This document shows, piece by piece, positions 14,229 through 24,165 of a stretch of DNA of 64,000 bases. Numbering within the stretch: position 1 is the stretch's first letter; each line of letters opens with the position of its first letter. The notes below the pieces were generated by a model that saw only the letters and a program-made list of their open reading frames with translations, was not told the origin of the DNA and made no database searches. The translations under genes were made by a program, and so were the position numbers. Source of the DNA: Litomosoides sigmodontis (Eukaryota > Nematoda > Chromadorea > Rhabditida > Onchocercidae); contig OY718806.1 in NCBI GenBank assembly GCA_963070105.1, positions 9,505,365 through 9,569,364 on the forward strand, given 5' to 3'.

Positions 14229-15042
14229 ATTTCTTATATGTATACCTAACGACTTCTCATATACGAAACATCTTATTTCATTTCGTTATTTTTTTCGCAT
14301 TTTCTTCTTAGGTTTTCCAAATATTTCTCACTGTAGTTAAATCTTGAACTGAAGCAATCGTTGCTAACTGCGACCGCTGTTTAATGTCGAATAATTTTTT
14401 TTTTGAATTTATTGAAAAAATTAATAACAGTGTATGAGTGCTAATGTATCATAATATTATAAAATTATAGTAGAATATCATAATGGAAGAATATAATAGA
14501 ATATAAATGCATAATGCAAATGAGTAATATTACATTTTACGTAAACGATAAGCAATGAAAATTTCATTTATCACTTAGGCATTTCAAAAATGTAACTAGT
14601 AAAAATGAGAAATTAATCATTTTGACAAATCATTGCGAATAGTTATCACTGTTGCTTTCTTAAATTATCATTTCTAATCATTTAAGTGGAAAAAAGTGGT
14701 CTACAACATTTGTCTCTCATAGACATAATGATTTCATGAACTTTTCCTTTTTTCCTTTCTCCTCTTTTTTCTTCTGTTTAAAGAATTTCGCATAAATTTG
14801 GATGTAAAAATATTATAGCAATCTTGCTTTTCTCTCCCTCTCCTCTCTGTCTCTCTCTCTCTCTCCCCTATTAGATCTAGTTGTTCAAAAAACGAAACTT
14901 TTAGAATGAAATTTTTATTTTATTTTTAGCAGAAAATTACTTTTGCGGACGTACAAATAGTTTCGTGAAAGGAAAATTTTTGCCGAGAAAAAAAAAGAAT
15001 ATTTGCCAAAAAATGAAATGATTTGAGTGTAATGTATGTAAT

Positions 15043-15089
15043 GCACACACACACGCACACACACACACACGCACACACACACACGCACA

Positions 15090-15182
<93 letters not shown>

Positions 15183-15190
15183 ACGCACGC
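15043..15190. repeat. (CA)n microsatellite
   Basis: About 70 CA units; the first half has CG and TA interruptions and the last 90 bases are pure. It makes spurious Cys-Val and His-Thr open frames on both strands. Confidence 0.95.
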
Positions 15191-16355
15191 ATACACATGA
15201 ATGTTGAAATATGTATTTATTAATCGATCAATAATTTAAACAACGATAAAAGTAATTTCTGCAAGGAATTATTTATCAATGTGTTTGTTTCAAAAACGTT
15301 CATTAAAAAAAAGGCGTTTATGTCGCATCATTCATCACTAATTTTGTAATGGCGAAAAGGCAAACCGACCATTCATCAACGTTGTAAAGAAATTGAACGG
15401 TAAATAAGACTAAATTTTTATTTCACTTCTTTTTTGCAATGAATTTTTCCGCTTTAATCACTTTTGTTAAATTAATGAGAGAAAATGGAAAAAAAATTTT
15501 TATAAACCCATAGATGAACCAGACTAAAAATTAAAAAAAAATTTACAAAGTTTTATATATTATTTTAAAATGCTACATGAGTAATGTATTTTGAAACCAT
15601 ATATATATATATCTTATATATATAAGAGGTACGTAAAATTTTGAACTTTTCGATTAATTTAAAATGCACTTCAATTGCATAATTAATTTCGTTGTAATAG
15701 AGGACAACATATATCATAATCCGTTTATTATGACAATGAAGGAAAAATTTTTTTCTATCAAATTTTAAAACTATTTAATGCAATCGTCAGACTGCACGTT
15801 CTTTGAAAATTTAAATTTTCAAGAATTACTATATCTAATAGAATATGAAGTATGAGATATATGCATGATAATAATATACGCATTGATTTGAAATTCATTA
15901 TCGATATTTATTATTATTAATAATAATTATTATTATTAATTATTATTATTGATTGCTATTAATTGCTATCACCGATCACTTATTATTATTAATAATAATT
16001 GTTTTTATTAATTATTATTCCTATTATTATTATTATCACTATTATTATTCCCATTTTAATTATTATTCTTAATTACTATCAATTACCATTATCACTACTG
16101 TTATTGTTATTACTTACTGCTGTTACTTAATTATTAAGTATTTGCAATTAGTGTTTTACGACTTTGCAGTGTAATGAAGAAAGTGCTACAATAACTCATT
16201 TTCTTTTGTACATTTCACTAAATTTTCAAGTTTGCTAATGTTGCGTAGTAATTGATATTTGCTACATTGTAACATTTAATCAAAATGTACATGTACATTT
16301 AACGAAAAAGTTAAAAGTGAAAAATGCACGAGCCTCGGCAGACACAAATCCACGA

Positions 16356-16357
<2 letters not shown>

Positions 16358-16416
<59 letters not shown>

Positions 16417-16428
16417 ACACACACACAT
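16358..16428. repeat. (CA)n microsatellite
   Basis: About 30 CA units, then CCCACACACACAT. No coding role seen. Confidence 0.9.
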
Positions 16429-16638
16429 ACCATACCTATCCTCACTTTTCGAACATCACGAACTAATGAGTAGGTTGAGAAGTGCGACATTTTATCGGTA
16501 ACGTGATCACTTACAATCATCGACAGCAAAATCAGGACGATTAGGACGAACGTGCCATAATTTTATGAAATGTTTCGCCAAACATTTTACCAAAATTACT
16601 GAGTGAAACTAAAATTCTCACGAGAAGCGATTTTTTTA

Positions 16639-16722
16639 ATCTCTCTCTCTCTCTCTCCCTCTCTCCCTCTTTCCCTCTTTCCCTCTTTCCCTCTCTCCCT
16701 CTCTTCCTCTCTCCCTCTCTGT
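16639..16722. repeat. (CTCTCCCT)n pyrimidine tract
   Basis: An almost pure CT strand made of CTCTCCCT and CTTTCCCT units. It ends shortly before a TTTCAG at about 16735-16740, so it may serve as the polypyrimidine tract of a cis or spliced-leader acceptor for the open frame at 16771. Confidence 0.8.
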
Positions 16723-16770
16723 TATCCTTCCGTATTTCAGTTTTACAAAAATTTTATACGGAATTGAACG

Positions 16771-16831
16771 ATGACTTATCCTTCTTCCTTAATCTTATTC
16801 GTTATCGTATTATCATTATCGATTATTAAAT
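16771..16831 (+). other. Possible hydrophobic 5' exon of the choline kinase gene
   Basis: ATG begins a 20-residue hydrophobic segment (MTYPSSLILFVIVLSLSIIK) that would serve as a signal peptide or anchor. It ends at a possible donor (T|GTAATG) leaving one base. Joined to an AG just before 17107 or 17114 it enters the choline kinase frame ahead of MCSNIEVF. A TTTCAG lies about 30 bases upstream of the ATG. Without splicing, the frame gives only a 41-residue peptide ending at 16896. Known choline kinases are cytosolic and lack such a leader, so this remains a weak model. Confidence 0.3.
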
Positions 16832-17113
16832 GTAATGATCAAATCGGGGAAAATGTTGCATTTACGGAATTCTCTCCTGTTAGGATGATGCTGTGATAAG
16901 TGAGTCTCTCTGATTGTATTGCAAATGTGAAATACGGTGTTTTCTAGTTTTGGAAATTTTGCATACTTGTAAATTGTAATAAATGGAATTGAAATTGGAA
17001 TAATTCATTCATCTATTAAGTGAAGCAACATTTAACGCATTAGCGAAGTAATTGTCGATATCATTAATGTATTATCATAATTCATTCGTTCATTTGCAAT
17101 AGGTGTTGTAGGT

Positions 17114-19602
17114 ATGTGTTCTAATATAGAAGTGTTTAAAAAATTGAAATCATCGGCTAGAAATTACGCAGCGGTGATCAAGTCTGTGTGTTCTAATAGC
17201 TTACGATTCAGGTCGCAGAATCAAAACCCACTGAAAATGTCAACTATCAAAATGCCGACACCATCCGAATTAAAAGTTAGTTGAAATTTTTTTTTTCCAA
17301 TTAACACATACCAAAATTCAATTTTAAGTTGACTAACTAAAAGTTAGATAAAATTACATATCAATTACTTGCTTACTAAATCATTTGCGATTTTACCGCT
17401 ACCATTCAGTGTGGCAGTGTAATTTTATGATCCTTTCAATTTTTTATTAGTGAGAGAACGGCAATGTAAAATATCCAAATTTTTTCCGATCGAAAATGTC
17501 ATCATCACAAATTAATTTTACAACATTTTACAATGGCGGAAAAATATGATTTTCAGCAGGTAATGTTATTAATTAGCAATTAAGATGAGAGTCTGTAACA
17601 ATGCTGTTTTCTTGTACAATCATTAATATCTCCTTCACTGCCATATTTTAAAAGTTTGTAGTACCTCTTTTTTTTTTTTCATTCAACTGTCACTGAAATT
17701 GTTTGAATATTCAATCATTCATGCCTTTTCTTTTTTCCACTCTTCCAATAAACTTTTCATTACAAAATTGATAATTCAAAGTTTTAGGATAAAATTTTTT
17801 TGAAAAAAAAACTGAATGACTGCTGACAAACAAATGATAATTGAAAAAAAAAATCGTTTAAAAAAAAAGAAGAAAAAAGAGGGAAAATTGAATAATTTCA
17901 TTGTTTTAGTTGTAAATAAGTGAAAATTATTTAATGCAGCTAACGAATAGATATTATTTGATGAAATTGCTAAATTCGATTGCCATCGAAATGAAAATTT
18001 TTTGGACTGAAAGAATGAAAGGGAAAATATCACACTGTATAGTTCTAGTTCACATTATCAGTTCATGCATATTGTGTCAACGTGAACAAACCTTAACTTA
18101 ACCTTTTCTTTGACAAATCAAATTTTTACATTTCAAGAAACTTTTTGGTCAATCGAGTGGAAAAAATAGAGAAATTCCGCATGATGTTATGGCGTGTACA
18201 CGTGAACTATGTGCACGTTATCTTGGTGGTGTATGGAATACAATTAGTGCGGAGCAACTACGCATGCAACCGATTATGTTAGTATTTCTTCCTGTTCTAT
18301 TTAATTTTACTTTGTAATTTCAATTTTAAGAATAAATATGAAATAGTATAGTTGGTAGAATATAAATTATTGAAGGAAAGAAAAAATGCATATAATTTCA
18401 TGTGATGTTTTATAGCATAACATTTTGCTATTGCATTTATTTACATTATTTGAATATCAAAAAGTAAAGATCAACCAACTGTGTAGCGTGAAACTCTGCT
18501 CTTTTCTTTGCTTGCAAATATGCAAAACTTTGAGAAATAATAAATTGAAAAAAAAAGAGTAAAAAAAAACACGGAAATTGGACAATTGCATCAAATGGAT
18601 AAAATTTATTTTGCATGAAAATTAGCCATTGTAAATGAGCATATATGTATGTATATGCTTAGATAATTTTTTTTTTTTGCAGCGGTGGAATAAGTAATTT
18701 ATTATTTCTGGTAGAACTACCGGAAAATGTGTTACCGGAAGGTGAAGAACCGATTTGTTCGCTTCTTCGCATACATTGCTCCAATGATCTTGATCGTCTT
18801 CTTAGCGAAGCAGTTGTTTTTACAATGCTCTCGGAGAGGTTTTTTTTTTTTTCTTCAAAATTATTGTTTTATATTAATTGTATTTTCAAAGTCAAAAAAA
18901 AAATTTTTTTTTTGTGTTTGTATTTGATAAGTTTTTCAAACACATTAACAACATCTATTTGCACTGTGTAAAAATGAAGTGCAAAAATGAAATTGAAACG
19001 AGAATTAGTGTGTTGAAATGTTGTAACTTTTTATGGAAATATTTTAAATAAATAAAATACAATGATTTCATGAATTTACACAACATGGGAGTTTTTGCTG
19101 AAATTAAAATACATTTGGAATGGTATTTAAAAAGGCATTATTGATATGTGTGTAAATTTTGTAACTTACAAGTGCTTTAGATTGCTTGGACCACGACTTT
19201 TTGCTGTTTTTCCATCCGGTCGATTCGAGCAGTATATTCCATCACGACCATTATTTTGTGATGAATTGCAATATCCAGGGCAAAAATTTGAATTTGTTTT
19301 TTTTTTTTAAATTAAAAATTAATATCTTTCGGTGTAGCATAGAATTCTTGAAATTTTAGCATTGCTAAGCATATGGGAAAGGTATTTGCTCGAATTCATA
19401 CACTTAATGTACCTATTGCCAAAAAACCAGTGGTTCTTGAGGTAGCTGATGGTTGGTTGGAAAAATTGGGCACCAAAATGCGCCATAAAATGAGGCTCAA
19501 AATGGTGCAAGCTGATCTTTCAAAGGTATATCTATCAATTAGCGTATGGCACATTACTCAATCACAACAACTGTTAATCAGATTAATCATTTTTTAATGT
19601 GC

Positions 19603-19642
<40 letters not shown>

Positions 19643-21529
19643 TTATTATATATATTTATATATGTATGTGTCACCACTGAAGCTTAGGGTATGCTCAATG
19701 TAGTTGACCATCATACGTATTTTCATGTTGCAGCGGTTTTTTTTTCCATTTTCTTAGTTCAGTTAAAAAATTTAACCGTTTCACACATTCTATATTAGCA
19801 ATGTATTTATTTAAAAGTAATTTAGATCTTTTAAAATGTTGAAATTAAACAATTACCGAAGTACGAAATTTATATTAAATGAGGTTAGAAAATGTGGAAA
19901 CTGACAATGTTAGTCCTCGTAGCATAATTAATAAGCTATGAAGAAGGGAGTAATTATCGGCGAATTTAATATTACAAATTATGATACATAATATTATTGA
20001 TCTCAGTGAAGTGAATACATATGTGACACATTATCAGTGCACAATTGTTTGTCTAAATTTCTAACAGAACTATTCATTTTCTTAAAGTAATAATTGGTAT
20101 GAAAATTTTGAAAAAAATGTTTCCGTGTCCCGAGCTTGTAACATATGCAGTTCTGAAAAACGAATTAGAAGTCGTGCAAATGTGCTTGGAGAAAAGCGGA
20201 AGTCCGATTGTATTTTGTCACAATGATCTTCAGGTGATCGCTAGCAAAATTTTTTTTTTGCAGAAAAAAATTTACATAATTTTTCCTTAAAAAGGGGGGA
20301 AAAAAATTTGTGTAACAACATATTACAGATTACTCGATAATTTTCACAACAAATTTTTTCTGGTAAGAAATCAACAAAGTGTGTCACATATGTTGATATT
20401 AGTAGCGTGTGCTTACCTACCATAAAATTTTAAAATTTCAAATAATGTATTGTTGTAGCGGTGTTACAAAATAAGATCTCAGAGAGTTTCATAACCAGGA
20501 TATGTAATGATGTTTATGATGCTACAAGAGTAGTTGAATTAGTGAAAATTACACAAACGAATAGGGACGTTTTGCGAGTGGGTTAATTCAAATTTGAAAA
20601 TGAACAATTTCAGGAAGGTAATTTACTGCTGCACAATCGTTATACCGTTAATGAGAACGGTGATTTTGACATCAACGAAGATGAGGATCCAATTTCGCCC
20701 ATCGATTTTGAATATGCTAGCTATAACTATCGGTATTTCTCTTTCCCTTACTATCTGTGATATTTTCATCCTTATTTTTGCGGAAAATATTCTAAAAAAA
20801 AAAAAAAAAAACAAATGACAATGTTTAATTTTTCAGCGGTTTTGAATTTGGTAATTACATTTGTGAATATATGTTGGATTACAGTAATGATAAGCCACCA
20901 TTTTATTGGGTAAAACGGGAACAAACACCACCCGATGAGCAACTTCATCGTCTTTTCAACTCATACCTGGATGAAATTGATAAGGTAAGAATTTAGCGCC
21001 GCTAACATACACGTAAATACGATATGATGTGTTAGTAACAGTAAAAATTGAAAGATTAGCATTGCATGCACATTACCCAGCAGTTAATCATATTTCCTAA
21101 TAAATTTTAAGATTTTAAACGCATTTGAAAAAATTTACATCATAGGGCTGATTTTTTTCCAGTTCTGATGACATTACTAATGCTATGCTGCTGTTTGTAC
21201 CTGTACATCTAATATCAAAAATTCTTTTTCCTCTTTAAGTGCTCAATTGTTCGCTGCATTACCCGGTTTTTGTTTGATTATAGCAAAAGCGAAATGGTGA
21301 CAATTCCTATCCAATTGAAAATTTATCCCTAAATCGTGAAGCCGAAATTCAAAAACTGTTTATTGAAGCGCGACGTTTTCCAGCCGTATCACATCTGTTT
21401 TGGTCTATTTGGTCATTTTTCTTGGCGGATGGATCGTTGCCTATTTCATTTGATTATATTAGCTATGGCTTGGATCGAATTGCGCTATACTACGAATATA
21501 AACCTCGTCTTCTTGAATATCTCAACTAG
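17114..21529 (+). CDS. Choline/ethanolamine kinase
   Basis: Phosphorylates choline (or ethanolamine) with ATP, the first step of the CDP-choline route to phosphatidylcholine; cytosolic. Exons: 17114-17275, 18138-18277, 18683-18838, 19181-19279, 19360-19525, one starting at about 20068-20088 and ending at 20233, 20614-20732, 20837-20984, 21284-21529. Family landmarks in order: RELCARYLGGVWNTI, the ATP-loop region GGISNLLFLVELP, GRFEQYIPSRPL, the catalytic Brenner-type motif FCHNDLQEGN (split by an intron after DLQ), the metal-binding IDFEYASYNYRGFEFGN, and a C-terminal SHLFWSIWSFFLA ending in a TAG stop. The length of about 410 residues is normal for the family. Oddities: the intron after 19279 appears to use a GC donor, and the phase across 19525 to the ~20070 exon does not close with an obvious AG, so a small exon or another site is missing there. 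AATAAA lies at 21732. It is clearly of the nematode cka class, but I cannot choose which paralogue. Confidence 0.95.
19603..19660. repeat. (TA)n tract in choline kinase intron
   Basis: About 17 uninterrupted TA units followed by TATTTA variants, inside the intron after 19525. Confidence 0.9.
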
Positions 21530-21798
21530 TGCATCCATTTCATTCATTCATTTCAACATCCTTCTTTTACACATAGTAATGCCGATGTGTGAGAAGAGCA
21601 AAAAGAGCAAAATACGGAGGCTTGTATATCTCCTTCATATATATATGTATATATATATATATATGAATTCCCAAATTGTTTTCTCTAGCCTCAAAAGTTG
21701 TCTTGACCTTTTTAATAGCAATTTTAAAATTAATAAATAGCAAATTGCCGGTAAAAGAAAAGAATTCTAAGCAATTTTAACTAATAACTAATAACGCG

Positions 21799-22462
21799 TA
21801 TTGTTAATAAATGTGAACATATGGAAATCGATGTTCGATGAATGCTAATATTTATTCAATAAATTCAAAATGTTCCCAACTTGTGTCGCTGATAACACAA
21901 TTTACAATTAAGTAAATCAATCGACAAAACAATGTCCCATACGTGAAATAGAAGAGACAATAAAGAAACTTGAAATTTCATTTTTCTACACGTACGATGA
22001 TTTTTCGGTAAATTGCTTGCTTAAATTTAAATCAGCATGTGTCTGAGAAGAAAAAAAACATAGAAGCCTGCCTGCCACGTTATTACTAAAATTGGATGTG
22101 AAAGTTGGTGGTCACTTTAACAATGGCTGTGTCCTAACGATACCTTCGGACTTCTCCAGCTGGACGTTAGCTATTCAGCCGGTGAAGACTTCTAGTAGTC
22201 TAATAGTTTTTTCAGGTTTTCTACTATTTGGTGAAACAATTCGTTAGTTGTGTCATACTACAGAAGCAAAAATGTATTCTTCTTCCTTCGGTGATAGAGC
22301 AGACGTTTCAGTTGCATTTTATTCATCCAGTGAATTATTAAATGCTAATCAGGCTAAGGCATCTGCTCTAGAATTCTTTGCTATTCACACCGGTAATTCG
22401 AAAACAACATAGCGCTGCTGTTTTTGAATGTAGTCTTGGAGCTGTTTTTGTACATCGATGGA
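21799..22462. repeat. Direct repeat copy 1 (~0.66 kb)
   Basis: Starts TATTGTTAATAAATGTGAAC and ends CTGTTTTTGTACATCGATGGA; nearly identical to 23195-23890 apart from scattered substitutions and one indel block (about 22310-22320), where this copy lacks roughly 30 bases. An open frame of about 70 codons in copy 2 is broken here by that indel. Confidence 0.95.
22151..22187 (+). ncRNA. Short hairpin, conserved in both direct repeats
   Basis: Arms CTTCTCCAGCTG and CAGCCGGTGAAG pair over 12 positions with two mismatches, and the loop is 13 bases. The same hairpin is at 23547-23583, where the only change in this stretch lies in the loop. It is short for a microRNA precursor; a role is not shown. 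Confidence 0.3.
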
Positions 22463-22885
22463 TTTGCCATATTTTTGGCGCGTAGCTAAGGATGGATCGA
22501 CCGAGGGTCGTTTTTGGTTCTTCGACATGTTGCCTAATTCTTTCTGGATGCAACGCTGTACTTTTGCAAGTTTTATTTATAACAGTTGTTCAGTTAGGGA
22601 AGGGGAGAGTTTATATAGTAAAATTTTCTTGCTAAGTAGCGCCTGGTAGGGAAATCTGTACGCCGTGAAGCTCGGATGGCATGTTGTACACTAATACCAT
22701 TTTCTGATATTAAGCATCGCTATGAGATGTAGAAGTGGGAATGTCAAAATAGAGACAAGTCTGCGTGATAAAAACGTCGTAAGAATTCTGTAGTGAGACG
22801 ATATAATTTAAATTAGTATTCCGCAGTGAACGATGACGTTTCAGGTGAAGTAGCTGGGCTGTGAGACTCGACCGGTCTTATTAGA

Positions 22886-22966
22886 GAAACCAGAACCAAC
22901 TGCTCAAGTGCCATGATTGCGTGGATGGGATGCCATTGTGGCATTTGAGCAGTAGGGACTGCTTTC
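22886..22966 (+). ncRNA. MicroRNA-precursor-like hairpin
   Basis: Eighty-one bases fold into one hairpin. The outer arm GAAACCAGAACC pairs with GGGACTGCTTTC with three mismatches, continuing into AACTGCTCAAGTGCCA against TGGCATTTGAGCAGT with no mismatch and one G-U. The terminal loop is about 25 bases. Stem length, short bulges and size fit a pre-miRNA. Whether it is expressed or processed is unknown, and the flanking unit also looks exon-like, so it may be chance structure. Confidence 0.45.
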
Positions 22967-23194
22967 ATCCTTCTTCTTCCTTCGATGATAGAGAAATCGG
23001 AAATTCCTTTACCCGATAAATACTTAACCTGGCAGACATTTTATTTATATTCATCCAGTGGAGGGACACAGTGGAGCCGCATGACATGCATCATTCCCGA
23101 AACAAGGAATAAATTTGAATTCGTACAGAGTATGAAGATAATATGATTTTATATCATTGCGGTAAACGTGTAATTTTTTTTTTTGACCGATGCA

Positions 23195-23890
23195 TATTGT
23201 TAATAAATGTGAACATATGGAAGTCGATGTTCGATGAATGCTAATATTTATTCAATAAATTCAAAATGTTCCCAACTTGTGTCGCTGATAACACAATTTA
23301 CAATTAAGTAAATCAATCGACAAAACAATGTCCCATACGTGAAATAGAAGAAACAATAAAGAAACTTGAAATTTCATTTTTCTACACGTACGATGATTTT
23401 TCAGTAAATTGCTTGCTTAAATTTAAATCAGTATGTATCTGAGAAGAAAAAAAACATAGAAGCCAGCCTGCCACGTTATTACTAAAATTGGATGTGAAAG
23501 TTGGTGGTCACTTTAACAATGGCTGTGTCCTAACGATACCTTCGGACTTCTCCAGCTGGACGTTACCTATTCAGCCGGTGAAGACTTCTAGTAGTCTAAT
23601 AGTTTTTTCAGGTTTTCTACTATTTGGTGAAACAATTCGTTAGTTGTGTCATACTACAGAAGCAAAAATGTATTCTTCTTCCTTGGGTGATAGAGCAATG
23701 GAAAATTTCTTTGTCCGATAACCTGGCAGACATTTTAGTTGTATTTTATTCATCCAGTGAATTATTAAATGCTAATCAGGCTAAGGCATCTGGTCTAGAA
23801 CTCTTTGCTATTCACGTCGGGAATTCGAAAACAACATAGCGCTGCTGTTTTTTTAATATAGTCTTGGAGCTGTTTTTGTACATCGATGGA
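23195..23890. repeat. Direct repeat copy 2 (~0.70 kb)
   Basis: Second copy of 21799-22462. It contains a 71-codon open frame (23624-23839) with protein-like composition and no family I recognise, which is broken in copy 1. A third, more diverged copy of its middle part (TTCTTCTTCC...CCTGGCAGACATTTT...TTCATCCAGTG) is at about 22970-23065. Confidence 0.95.
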
Positions 23891-24075
23891 ATTGTTGTTT
23901 TTTGCTCGCCGGTAATGTTGACAGTTGGGAGCGCATCCGGCATTCTCGAATCACCTGGTATGTTTGCTTTTCATTCTGATTTTTTGAATTCGTACTGGGA
24001 TGCGAAAAGCGATATAAATTGAATGACTTTTTTGTAATATTCCACAGTAAACGATAATATTTCAGGTTGTGGGTC

Positions 24076-24165
24076 CCACTGGGTGTAGGAGCAGGGTTGC
24101 GTAGCTGGTTCAGTATTGAAATGGAAACTGGGACCAGCTCCTACTGCTCAATGGAATCGCAGTGG
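24076..24165 (+). ncRNA. Second hairpin in the duplicated region
   Basis: Inner arms AGCTGGTTCAGT and ACTGGGACCAGCT pair almost fully around a short loop. GAGCAG/CTGCTC and the outermost CCACTG/CAGTGG pair further out, separated by internal loops. It starts a few bases after a TTTCAG. It is structured but more irregular than the hairpin at 22886. Confidence 0.3.

Larger units (their letters stand above)
9780..16770. other. Intergenic DNA rich in simple repeats
   Basis: No coding exon found on either strand. It holds CT tracts (10801-10850), a GT/TATG array, the 10-bp array at 12.1-12.9 kb, a GAT array, CA arrays at 15.0 and 16.4 kb, and a run of TTATTA-type low-complexity DNA at 15905-16140. 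A small hydrophobic open frame near the end (16771) is described separately. Confidence 0.6.

Noticed and set aside
14915..15223. Cys-Val and His-Thr rich frames
   Set aside because: Translations of the (CA)n array.
21336..21740. 134-residue plus-strand frame
   Set aside because: Out-of-frame reading of the last choline kinase exon and its 3' UTR.
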